Assembly (NCBI RefSeq): GCF_900112775.1
Contig: NZ_FOYZ01000005.1
Coordinates: forward strand, 248,001-312,000
DNA: 64,000 nt
DNA from: Anaeromicropila populeti
GTDB taxonomy: Bacteria; Bacillota; Clostridia; Lachnospirales; Lachnospiraceae
Direction of reading: 5' to 3'
The notes below the pieces were generated by a model. It searched no databases. It had not been told where the DNA came from and was given only the letters and a program-made list of their open reading frames with translations. This document shows positions 19,801 through 26,752 of this stretch, piece by piece. Numbering within the stretch: the first letter of the stretch is position 1; every line of letters begins with the position of its first letter. The position numbers and the translations under genes were made by a program.

Positions 19801-22502
19801 TTTTAGATAGCTCTTTAGTAGGACCATTACCTGACTACAAATTGATGGAGATTCTTAAGGATATACTTGCAGAAAATAATAGTGAGTATGTGATGGGAGT
19901 AGTTAGAAAAATTATTGCATCGGCCAAAGAAGGAGGGTTATACGGAACAATTTCTTCTTTTTGCTATAAAGCAGCAAGCATGGAAATGAAAATTGGAAAT
20001 TTGGATATTGCAAACGAGTATTATAAAGAAGGAATTAAGTATAGTTTGTGTTATTCAAGTCACAAAGAAGTATCTTTAGAGCAAGTGATCGATTCATACC
20101 CACTCTTCTATAATATAAAAACCGAAAAAGCTATTGAATATCGAAATAAAATCACTGATATGACTTTAGCAGTTTTGAGTCATACTGATGGTAGAGTAAC
20201 AAAACGATTTTTAAATAGGTGGTTTAGTCAATTGCTAATGACAGATACCAATTATGCAGTTAACTTTTTAAGTGAAATTCAATTGCGGTGGGAACGAAGC
20301 TGGATTGTGGAAGAAATGATAGAGGATCTGATAGAATGGATGGTTAGCAATGGATGTAGTTTTCAGGCCATATATCTAATAGAAGCTTTGCCTAATAGCA
20401 TGAATAATTCAATTATTCAGTATTCTGTAAAAGCTATTAGAGAATTGATGAAGTGTGGAAAAGAAAAAGATGCAAGGCGTATGTACATCAATATTATCTC
20501 TAGACTAAACTTTAAATATATGCATAGAGAAACTGGCATTGATATGGAAAGTCTGATTGAACTAAGTGCTATAGGGGATCAATTTGGCATAAATGTGAAA
20601 ACATTAAATGCATGGTTGCTGAAATGGAGAAGTATAAGTGTTAAAGCAAAGTGTGAAACAAGAAAAACGCTACAAATTAGTACTATACCTGTTTTCTCTT
20701 CAATGTCGTTTGATAATATGCTTGAATGGCTTTCAAACAATATTGTAACTGAAGATATTATTAATGCAGTGATATATTGGTTAGAAGAAAATAATTTATT
20801 AGAAGAAAATAATTTATTAGAAGAAAAACAAATTATGCAGCTTATTTGTGCTATGGTTCATGCTGAGCCGTTTAGTTATAATTATGATAAACATTTAGAT
20901 TATATTAAAATCATATTGGAAAACGCTGGATTAAATAAAAAAATAAAGGCCTATGGATATGTCTTGATTTTTACGGCATCAAAAAGCAAATGGAATCAAA
21001 ACTTACATGATAAAGAGTCATTTTCAAAAGCTATAACATATGATCGCGTAACGGCATTGGATACATTGTTTGATGAACTATATATAGAGATGGCTAAATT
21101 AGGAGTTACAATTACCACTAACTTGATGGCAGCATTGATGGAAATTCAGTATGATAATGAGATTATATCAGAAATGTGGTGTAATACTTACGATGTTATG
21201 AAGATGCGTTTACCCAATGAAGCGAAGTACGATTTAGAGATTAAAAATGAACATTCACTGGATATAGGGCTATCGTGTGTTATTTTAGGTCGACTAATTC
21301 ATGGTGAAAAGGAAAGAATGTTATCATCAATATCGTATTTAATAGATTCACTTGATTCTCACCAAGATGAAAGAACTATAATGCCGGTAAAATGGTTTTT
21401 AAGAAATTTTGAAAGGTTTAATTATATAAGTCAATTAGCAGTACTGCAGTCCATATTACATGGGATGGAGTTATATGGTGAGGAGTACGTCTTAAATTTC
21501 AAATCAGAGTTAGAGGAACTTTATGGTCATAAAGATATGATGATTGACTTAATAATTGGTAACATGATTGAAATAGAGGAAGAGAACGTATCATATGAAT
21601 TAATGGTAGAAGATTTTGTTGAGGAAAATATAACCGATGGACAGAGACAAGCGTGGGTTTACTTTAATAAGCAGTTACAACTTTTACATGACGTTGATCT
21701 GGATTATACCGATGTAATAAGGATATGCTGCAGTAAAGAAAATATGGAAAAAGAGAGAGGATTTTTTGATAATTACCGTAAAACTAGGGTAAAGAATACA
21801 GTTGGAAAATCAATATTATTGAAAAATATTATAGGTAAATTGTATGAGATATATGGGAAGCAGTATTTTATAGAATCATTATGCGGGGATATGCTAATAG
21901 ATTTTAAGTTACTGTGTTATTATAAGCGAGCACGAAGTATAATACCTAATCATAATTTTTACAAATGCAATGAAGAAGGAAAAATAGAGATATTAAATGA
22001 TATTGAAGAAGATTTTATCTCTATTGCATTTCATGAAATGAGAAGAACATTAGCATATAATGAAACAAAAGAGAGTGAGATATATAGAGCTTTGGTAAAA
22101 GCAAAAGCTGATGGTGTACCAGTAAATGAAAATGTTCGAATTGGCTTTACGGATTATGTAGATGAAAATCAGAATGCACTCATTATCATGACGAAAAATC
22201 AGGATGATTTTGAAGATGAGATATTTTTATGGCCAAATGATGAGATTTTTAATTTATTTATAACTAAAATTATATTTGATAGTGAACAGATGGAGTTTGT
22301 TGGATATGATTGTGACGATAATATTGTAATTCGTTTTCATACTTGGCGAGGTGAATATTATGGCAACAATGAATTTTCTAATAAAGAGATTCCGCTTGTT
22401 GAAGGAGAAGAACTTTTGATGAGTGCAGAATATGTTAAAAAATTAGTAAAGTCATATGGAAAACTCTACATACAAACAAATGTAAAAAACAGACAATACT
22501 AA
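16809..22502 (+). CDS. Avs-like antiphage STAND NTPase with DUF4297/Cap4-like nuclease
   Basis: A 1897-residue three-part protein. Residues 1-200 carry a nuclease of the DUF4297/Cap4 type: GYEYQDYL, then KFDDLKI (D46-D47) and Q60-V61-K62, the PD-(D/E)xK core. A STAND NTPase follows with Walker A GEPGAGKS at 294-301 and Walker B YLIVDGLDH at 383-391. About 1200 residues of helical repeat-like sequence form the presumed sensor. This is the layout of Avs proteins, which recognise conserved phage proteins such as terminase or portal and then degrade DNA. TTG 16809 is the likely start, with GAGGGG upstream. An 18-bp unit repeated in tandem near 20780-20825 adds LEENNL copies in the sensor. No partner gene is needed. 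The Avs subtype is not assigned. Confidence 0.75.
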   Translation: MALGTAHEGYEYQDYLTVGYVIQEIISGTKSVFFIDKKDTEHDKFDDLKIIDGLMAKCIQVKYSNEDVAHKLSRYDLSNGNGHDTALDTLFFSWKELKEKYGDVTFKLCVAWDLPDQTDDILDVLQEEIHVNAFSNKHYKILPDKIWPKGKKPKSGWNRFSKASSEIDRKEFILFCENFSIEVNYPKASLDLDSPGELENILFDFAKKLGVGIYPNNISIKDFIYRFVSYVKSIRAKGGRTTVEDIIQKVGLITNYGKIEHNFQIDEGLFVRDPEQIDRLLACLKHNNKIIFTGEPGAGKSWFIEDFVRELKRRKKKVIRFNCYLSLDDSNSLRRIRKDVFYGNLIHEILEEFPELMEFKESTYGANKEEVESLFKHINQECYLIVDGLDHIERVYESKKGNIEKGKTDIIDSIYHLVLSANIRVLLSSQPLTIYETFYENGFYPLKINAWGKDQTSLYLEKCNIKNEIWASGIDVLTAIQEKSNGNALYISYLVKEIKKMAIFQEDKFRELPQYSIGLKEYYHYLFVQVSFDAILYSLAGLEFYVTNEELKEITGLGDNVDTVLENISPVLRTNVISGGIIIYHESFRRFIVDYLSEKGGDVKKIIYRDIIEWLDRDGLFGKPKSFHNLLEILVSIEDYSKVMAYLNINYVHDSMYFGYSRESILKNYRYFLKSACLVKEFSKIALLSEIGNMLDLTMYEIESINEDYMEALADIHGIERLNSILEFNGKATYGLKEGLEGCYICSKRRRNTWWNLYWENKEQISLDEMKYYVRYVVDKNGIDIIDDILKKMNKKGYSNFRKLIFSEIITYITVDEIAYKIEKYNLKQWKETYDEANDWLYGQKYVAEQKCLDLLERIRNIGHIGEDDSSLLVDFFKSIGKAIRNNKNRIYLKALKNFADINWFYNWCIFVLEMIEMSETVRQGNCEYSEEKIIEIYQQLLKDTDVFKGKPSTCDLYGASELIKESMLKPLKYITTKQAWKQIIDILFTISQETTTILDSSLVGPLPDYKLMEILKDILAENNSEYVMGVVRKIIASAKEGGLYGTISSFCYKAASMEMKIGNLDIANEYYKEGIKYSLCYSSHKEVSLEQVIDSYPLFYNIKTEKAIEYRNKITDMTLAVLSHTDGRVTKRFLNRWFSQLLMTDTNYAVNFLSEIQLRWERSWIVEEMIEDLIEWMVSNGCSFQAIYLIEALPNSMNNSIIQYSVKAIRELMKCGKEKDARRMYINIISRLNFKYMHRETGIDMESLIELSAIGDQFGINVKTLNAWLLKWRSISVKAKCETRKTLQISTIPVFSSMSFDNMLEWLSNNIVTEDIINAVIYWLEENNLLEENNLLEEKQIMQLICAMVHAEPFSYNYDKHLDYIKIILENAGLNKKIKAYGYVLIFTASKSKWNQNLHDKESFSKAITYDRVTALDTLFDELYIEMAKLGVTITTNLMAALMEIQYDNEIISEMWCNTYDVMKMRLPNEAKYDLEIKNEHSLDIGLSCVILGRLIHGEKERMLSSISYLIDSLDSHQDERTIMPVKWFLRNFERFNYISQLAVLQSILHGMELYGEEYVLNFKSELEELYGHKDMMIDLIIGNMIEIEEENVSYELMVEDFVEENITDGQRQAWVYFNKQLQLLHDVDLDYTDVIRICCSKENMEKERGFFDNYRKTRVKNTVGKSILLKNIIGKLYEIYGKQYFIESLCGDMLIDFKLLCYYKRARSIIPNHNFYKCNEEGKIEILNDIEEDFISIAFHEMRRTLAYNETKESEIYRALVKAKADGVPVNENVRIGFTDYVDENQNALIIMTKNQDDFEDEIFLWPNDEIFNLFITKIIFDSEQMEFVGYDCDDNIVIRFHTWRGEYYGNNEFSNKEIPLVEGEELLMSAEYVKKLVKSYGKLYIQTNVKNRQY

Positions 22503-22616
22503 AGCTTTTTTGAAAAATTAAAAAGTGATATAACTTTGACTGGAAGTGGATATTGACAGAGTAGTTATCATTAAAAGCAAATAATTTAAATGAGTAGAAG
22601 AATGCCTCCAAGTCAA

Positions 22617-22659
22617 AATCCAGGATACTAAACTAAAACAATAGCATCCTGGATTCTTT
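22617..22659. terminator. Bidirectional terminator between avs-like gene and agr locus
   Basis: AATCCAGGAT (22617-22626) pairs perfectly with ATCCTGGATT (22646-22655). CTTTTT follows on the plus strand; a weaker TTTTGACTT run follows on the minus strand. It lies between convergent units and ends just beyond the agrD stop codon. Confidence 0.75.
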
Positions 22660-22803
22660 TTAGTGTTTCTTAAATTTTTTTGTTAATCCTTCTGGAATCT
22701 TTGGCTGATGGAACCAAAATAAGCATGCAGTATTTACGTTGGCTTTTAAAATTGTTTCTGCAAATTGAATGGTTCTTTCATTTCTTTTCTTTTGTAAGTT
22801 CAT
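22660..22803 (-). CDS. agrD: AgrD-like cyclic lactone autoinducer precursor
   Basis: A 47-residue peptide with the AgrD plan: an amphipathic N-terminal helix (RTIQFAETILKAN), a core TACLFWF with C27, and the conserved tail HQPKIPEGL followed by lysines. By analogy the mature peptide would be a thiolactone between C27 and F31 with a short exocyclic tail. AAGGTGG lies about 10 nt before the ATG. The gene follows agrA by 15 nt and is transcribed with it. The odd feature is that no agrB protease gene is present to process it anywhere in the window, so the protease must be elsewhere or lost. Confidence 0.75.
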   Translation of the reverse strand: MNLQKKRNERTIQFAETILKANVNTACLFWFHQPKIPEGLTKKFKKH

Positions 22804-22818
22804 AATTTTCGCCACCTT

Positions 22819-23529
22819 TCATTTTGAAATTTTATTTGAAAAATTTTTTCTCTGTGAACGTGATAGAAAGAAGACTTCTCCTGTTTTCATGCGAACGGTA
22901 GTCCTGTTGGCTAGTAGTATTTCATATTTATTAACTAAAATACCATTAGTGACTTCAAGAAAATTATCTGTTAGTCGTTCCTTGATATTTTTAAGTGTGT
23001 CGTATATAAGAAATTCTTCTGCTTTTGTCACTATTTTAACTTGCTGATTTATTTTTTCCAGGTACACAATGGATGATTGTGAAATAGTGATCTTATCTCT
23101 ATTGTGTGTGAAAGTGATACTTTCGTCTGGAGATTTTTTATAAAGACCTTGGTAGTGAACAATTGCTTTGACAAAAAGTTTTTCAAATTTTTCAGGATTG
23201 AGAGGTTTCTGAAGAAAACCAAATGAAAGAATATCAAAAGCATCCAGAGCATATTCACCATGACTTGTAATAAAAATGATTAGGCAGTATTTATTTTTAC
23301 TAGTTATCTGCTGGGCAATTCGTAATCCATTAGTGTTGCCGTTGGAGAGGTCAATATCTAAGAATGCAATGTCAATAACTTCATTTTTAAGTAATAGTTT
23401 AAAATCACTATTGATTTCCTTGAATTTAAATATTTTTGGATTCAATTTGTATTTTTGACAAAGTTCCTTTATGCAAGTATAATTAATTTCTAAATTAAGC
23501 TTGTCATCATCCAGAATGAGAATATTCAT
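22819..23529 (-). CDS. agrA: AgrA-like LytTR response regulator
   Basis: A response regulator of 236 residues. The receiver domain has the acidic pocket LILDDDK, phospho-acceptor Asp in IAFLDIDLS and Lys in FLQKPLNPEKF. The C-terminal LytTR DNA-binding domain begins around ITFTHNRDKITISQSSIVYL. ATG 23529 (MNILILDDD) is preferred over upstream GTG because GGAGG lies 9 nt before it. It overlaps the end of agrC by 23 nt, so the two are translationally linked. It should activate the agr promoter and quorum targets. Confidence 0.8.
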   Translation of the reverse strand: MNILILDDDKLNLEINYTCIKELCQKYKLNPKIFKFKEINSDFKLLLKNEVIDIAFLDIDLSNGNTNGLRIAQQITSKNKYCLIIFITSHGEYALDAFDILSFGFLQKPLNPEKFEKLFVKAIVHYQGLYKKSPDESITFTHNRDKITISQSSIVYLEKINQQVKIVTKAEEFLIYDTLKNIKERLTDNFLEVTNGILVNKYEILLANRTTVRMKTGEVFFLSRSQRKNFSNKISK

Positions 23530-24889
23530 GTGAAGCACCCTCCTTTTTACTAAGTGGAATGACTACTCTAATTAAAAAATACTGTTCGTCAAAATCTATT
23601 TCCGTATAGCCATCGTATTTTTTTGAAATTTTCCGAATGATACTAAGTCCAAGACCATGTTCTGTCTTATTTGACTTGGATGTAACAAGTTCTCCGCGTC
23701 GATTAATGTATGGCTTAGTCTTTATGGAATTTTCACATTCGATACAATACTGATGTTCATTAATCCAGTTAACACTAAAGTTTATGTATCGGCTATTTGA
23801 TATGGAAACTTTTTCAGCAGCTTCAATTGCATTATTAAGAATATTGGAAAGAAGAGAATTCAAATCAATATCCTGCATGCCGAAATTTTCCATTGTTATA
23901 ATTGTTTCAAATTGAATGTTCTTCTCCTTAGCCAGTTTCTTTTTTTCGTGAATGATTACACACAGTAATTTATTATTGAGTGTTAAAATATCTTTTGTTT
24001 TTTCAATATCTAAGCAGATAGAATCAATATATTTATTTAACAAATCATTTTTTCCTTCCTGGGACAATGATTTAATATATTGAAAATGTGAACGCATATC
24101 GTGTCGTAACTGTCGGAGCGAATTAAGATTCTCTGAAATATGCTCATTCAGCTGATAATCCTTATCCAGTTCAATCATTTTAAGTTTATATTCATTTTCA
24201 CTCTTAGACTTCTTAATATAAAGAAAAACGCTGTAAATGCTGCACAAAGTTCCAATCGTTATCTGAAGAACTGCAACAGTTAATACGATACTGATTCTAG
24301 CGGAGCGGTTGTTAAATAATAAAATACTAGGGATAGAAAGTAATGCATTAAAAACAATTAGAAAACTCATTTCTTTATAATTTTTAATAACTCCCCAAAA
24401 ATTGCGACTTGATTTATTAAATCTGGAACCGTATAATGCAATAACTATTTGTAAGGTTACAGACATAATTGTAGCAATAGCATTTGGATAACCCAACACT
24501 GAAAATTTTTCAATTGAAGCATGAAAACATATGGAACATACCGCAAAGGATATAATATCCGTAAATACAGAAAGTATATACATAAGTCCAAGGACAAATA
24601 TTCTTTTTGATAAAGAACCATTAAAAAATAGCTTTGAACAAATAATCAGATATAGGAAAACTATTATGATAAAAGATAAATTTAATAAATCTCCCACAAC
24701 TGTATTTACATTAAATGATATGTATTGTTTGATTAAAACTAATATGTATGCAATGCTCCATAGCCCAGGTAAAATTATTTTTGGAACATTGGACTTTAAT
24801 GTTAAGAATTTATACATAAAGAGAATAAAAACAAAGGAATTCAACCCATATGTACTGCAAAGAATAATCATTAGCATTATATTTTTCAT
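23507..24889 (-). CDS. agrC: AgrC-like sensor histidine kinase
   Basis: A membrane histidine kinase of 460 residues. About 220 N-terminal residues form six or seven hydrophobic segments. A dimerisation region with the phospho-acceptor His follows in LRQLRHDMRSHFQYI, then a GHKL ATPase with N-box NILNNAIEAA and G-box EHGLGLSIIRK. This is the AgrC/ComD type that senses a cyclic peptide. GAGGTG lies just before ATG 24889, and a consensus promoter is 30 nt further upstream. With agrA and the AgrD-like peptide it forms a sensing operon whose gene order (C-A-D) differs from the classical B-D-C-A. Confidence 0.8.
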   Translation of the reverse strand: MKNIMLMIILCSTYGLNSFVFILFMYKFLTLKSNVPKIILPGLWSIAYILVLIKQYISFNVNTVVGDLLNLSFIIIVFLYLIICSKLFFNGSLSKRIFVLGLMYILSVFTDIISFAVCSICFHASIEKFSVLGYPNAIATIMSVTLQIVIALYGSRFNKSSRNFWGVIKNYKEMSFLIVFNALLSIPSILLFNNRSARISIVLTVAVLQITIGTLCSIYSVFLYIKKSKSENEYKLKMIELDKDYQLNEHISENLNSLRQLRHDMRSHFQYIKSLSQEGKNDLLNKYIDSICLDIEKTKDILTLNNKLLCVIIHEKKKLAKEKNIQFETIITMENFGMQDIDLNSLLSNILNNAIEAAEKVSISNSRYINFSVNWINEHQYCIECENSIKTKPYINRRGELVTSKSNKTEHGLGLSIIRKISKKYDGYTEIDFDEQYFLIRVVIPLSKKEGASHEYSHSG

Positions 24890-24919
24890 TCACTCACCTC
24901 ATGTAATATCTATATTAAA

Positions 24920-24948
24920 ATAGTACGTGAAAGACAACAAATTGTCAA
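24920..24948 (-). promoter_or_regulatory. Promoter of agrC-agrA-agrD
   Basis: On the minus strand TTGACA (24948-24943) and TACTAT (24925-24920) are separated by 17 bp, ending 30 bp before the agrC start. I did not find a clear pair of LytTR direct repeats. Confidence 0.55.
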
Positions 24949-25130
24949 TTTAGTAATATGCAAATTATGATGAAAAATAGTACAAGTTTTATAATAAGTG
25001 TATCTGAAAAGTGTAAAAATTGAAAACTAGAGATACAAAGAATACAGCTTATATTGAAATATTGAAAATATTAGAATAAAATTGAACTAATTAAAAAACA
25101 TTTAAGATAAACACTAGGGAGGTCTATTGT

Positions 25131-25235
25131 TTGAATCAGGATGAAATGATAGCAGAGTTTTTAAAGAATTGGCTTATAAATGCAAGCCCAATTAAGAGGA
25201 GAACTATATATTGGTTTATTAAAAATATGAAGTAA
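25131..25235 (+). CDS. Small ORF of 34 residues, unknown
   Basis: TTG 25131 is preceded by AGGGAGG at 8-nt spacing. The product starts MNQDEMIAEFLKNWL and ends IYWFIKNMK; it is amphipathic, with a basic aromatic C-terminus. It lies in the intergenic space upstream of agrC on the opposite strand and ends one base before a strong hairpin. It has no cysteine and so is not an AgrD. The strong ribosome binding site and the hairpin support translation; the function is unknown. Confidence 0.4.
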   Translation: MNQDEMIAEFLKNWLINASPIKRRTIYWFIKNMK

Positions 25236-25262
25236 CATGAGTAGATTCTGGGTCTACTCATG
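25236..25262. terminator. Perfect 10-bp hairpin between convergent small ORF and XRE gene
   Basis: CATGAGTAGA (25236-25245) pairs with TCTACTCATG (25253-25262) over a 7-nt loop. It overlaps the last codons of the XRE gene on the minus strand. The T-run is weak on both sides. Confidence 0.5.
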
Positions 25263-25628
25263 TTGAAATATTTCTTCAAAAGATTTATATAGTTGGATAA
25301 AAAGCTCATCTGGAAGTTTTGAAAAAGCTATAAAAAATTTCTTTTTTGCAGAATTATTATCTTCAGAAATTAGTTTGCCCATAAAAGCTGCTAATTCTTC
25401 GTCAGGTGAAAGGTAATTGAATATATGCCCCTCTCCTTTTGAAAGCCAGTTTTCATTAACATTAAATTCAAAACAAATGTCCTGAAAAACACGCTCAGTA
25501 ACATTCACTCTTCCTATTTCAATACTTCCCAAATTGGATCGGCTCATGTTAATTCTTTTTGCAAATTCTTCTTGAGTTAGATTCAATTCGCTTGTTCTTA
25601 ATTGTTTTATACGTTCATAAACTTTCAC
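25254..25628 (-). CDS. XRE-family transcriptional regulator
   Basis: A 124-residue protein with an N-terminal Cro/C1 helix-turn-helix (LRTSELNLTQEEFAKRINMS and RSNLGSIEIGRVNV) and a C-terminal region resembling phage-type repressors (ENWLSKGEGHIFNYLSPDEE). The start is GTG 25628 (VKVYERIKQ) because AGGAGG lies just upstream; a longer frame would begin at the promoter -10 and is unlikely. It faces a divergent small gene whose promoter contains a palindrome, the usual layout of an element lysogeny or excision switch. The nearby serine recombinase is a possible target. Confidence 0.8.
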   Translation of the reverse strand: MKVYERIKQLRTSELNLTQEEFAKRINMSRSNLGSIEIGRVNVTERVFQDICFEFNVNENWLSKGEGHIFNYLSPDEELAAFMGKLISEDNNSAKKKFFIAFSKLPDELFIQLYKSFEEIFQHE

Positions 25629-25648
25629 GCTCGCACCTCCTAAGAAAA

Positions 25649-25677
25649 AGAATAGCATATTAGAAAATATGTGTCAA
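25649..25677 (-). promoter_or_regulatory. Promoter of the XRE regulator
   Basis: On the minus strand TTGACA (25677-25672), 17 bp, then TATTCT (25654-25649). The start of transcription falls about 15 bases before GTG 25628, which supports that start choice. Confidence 0.6.
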
Positions 25678-25716
25678 TTAAAGATGTTTTTATGCTATTA
25701 AAACACCAAGAAAAGG

Positions 25717-25745
25717 TTGACAATGTGTTTAACACACGTTATAAT
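25717..25745 (+). promoter_or_regulatory. Consensus promoter with embedded palindromic operator
   Basis: TTGACA (25717-25722) and TATAAT (25740-25745) have the ideal 17-bp spacing. The spacer contains the 13-bp palindrome TGTGTTTAACACA (25724-25736). A repressor bound there would block RNA polymerase. The divergent XRE protein is the obvious candidate. Confidence 0.7.
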
Positions 25746-25775
25746 GTGCTTAAAGAACATTACGAGGTGATTCAT

Positions 25776-25931
25776 TTGCAATTAAATGATAAGCAAATAT
25801 ATTTAGAAAAAGCTTCACTAATTTGGGATGAGCTAACTGAAAGACAAAAAGGCAGGTTAGAAGGGCAATTAGAGGTATACGAAAATTTAATTGAAGAAAA
25901 GAAAAAAGACAATGGGTTTAACAACAGATAA
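25776..25931 (+). CDS. Small protein of 51 residues under the XRE switch
   Basis: TTG 25776 has GAGGTGA five bases upstream and lies about 30 bases after the consensus promoter. The product (MQLNDKQIYLEKASLIWDEL, then TERQKGRLEGQLEVYENLIE) is a charged helical peptide resembling small element-encoded regulators. A longer frame from further upstream would run through the promoter and is rejected. Divergent from the repressor gene, it occupies the cro/excisionase-like position. No known family is recognised. Confidence 0.5.
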   Translation: MQLNDKQIYLEKASLIWDELTERQKGRLEGQLEVYENLIEEKKKDNGFNNR

Positions 25932-26045
25932 AAAAGCCCGACATGTTGTTGTGAAAGGCTTTCCCGAGAACACACCCCTTATTTACATACTCCCCTAATA
26001 AGCGATACTGATACTAGACTCCCCTCATATTAGTATCGCTTAATT
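25932..26045 (+). other. Structured leader-like or sRNA-like segment with C-rich loops
   Basis: After the small gene an AAAGCC/GGCTTT stem is followed by a perfect 10-bp stem (AAGCGATACT 26000-26009 with AGTATCGCTT 26032-26041). CTCCCCT occurs twice as exposed single-stranded sequence (25990-25996 and again in the 26010-26031 loop). C-rich loops of this kind can pair with Shine-Dalgarno sequences. There is no T-run after the second stem. From here to 26289 I see no gene. Confidence 0.3.
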
Positions 26046-26289
26046 AAAAGTAGCTATCACTTTTCAGCAGAGCATTATAATTAATGTTTTGCTTAAGATT
26101 GATAGCAAATTATTTTATAAATCAATCTTGTTTAAAAAGGATACTGAAAAGAAAACGTGTGAACTTTGACAATTCTATTTAGCTGAAGGAGCCAGGAAGT
26201 TTGGAACCGTGTTTTATTGTAAAGTTTGTCTCGTTTTTCTTCCTGATGTGTTGTGTTCTAATTACGTGATAGGAGGAGCAGGCACATAA

Positions 26290-26394
26290 ATGAAAAAGAT
26301 GGTGCTGCCAAACGATCTGGACACCGCCAATAACATGCAAAGTTATATTTACATTGAAAAAGGTTTTTCTGTACTTACACAGAAAAGGGTTTAA
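26290..26394 (+). CDS. Possible small ORF of 34 residues
   Basis: ATG 26290 follows AGGAGGAGCAGG at somewhat long spacing. The product begins MKKMVLPNDLDTANNMQSY and ends EKGFSVLTQKRV. It resembles no family I know and could be a remnant of an element gene. It precedes the SHOCT-like gene and the recombinase on the same strand. Confidence 0.25.
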   Translation: MKKMVLPNDLDTANNMQSYIYIEKGFSVLTQKRV

Positions 26395-26553
26395 TGCTGC
26401 TACAGGTTTGCCTGTACTGGTCACAAGTCCAGATAAAAGCAGAGTGGACAGATACATAATATTTAATGGTTACATTAAAATGGTACAACTTTCAACTTTC
26501 TTAGTTGTTCATAAAATATAATATGAGAATAAAAGTAGAAGAGAGGAATGTGC

Positions 26554-26712
26554 ATGAATGGAGTGTACATAAATGAAAGGCAGAATGACATAAAATCGAA
26601 AGAATACAAAAATGACATGATATTTATTTTAAGAGAATTGCATCAAAGAAAAAAGCTATCAGAGAAAGAATACTATAGAGCGGTGGAACTGGTACGAAAA
26701 GGTGAATACTAA
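26554..26712 (+). CDS. SHOCT-like small protein linked to the recombinase
   Basis: A 52-residue protein whose C-terminal part (ILRELHQRKKLSEKEYYRAV) matches the short helical SHOCT motif. Small proteins of this type commonly precede large serine recombinases on mobile elements in this group, probably acting as accessory or regulatory factors. GAGAGGAA lies upstream of ATG 26554, and the recombinase starts 41 bases after the stop on the same strand. Confidence 0.55.
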   Translation: MNGVYINERQNDIKSKEYKNDMIFILRELHQRKKLSEKEYYRAVELVRKGEY

Positions 26713-26752
26713 TAGGTATTTGACACTACATGGCTGATTAGGAGGGACGTAC

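Noticed and set aside
26179-26457. Minus-strand frame of 92 codons
   Set aside because: Cysteine/histidine-rich shadow translation with no ribosome binding site; overlaps a better small plus-strand frame.
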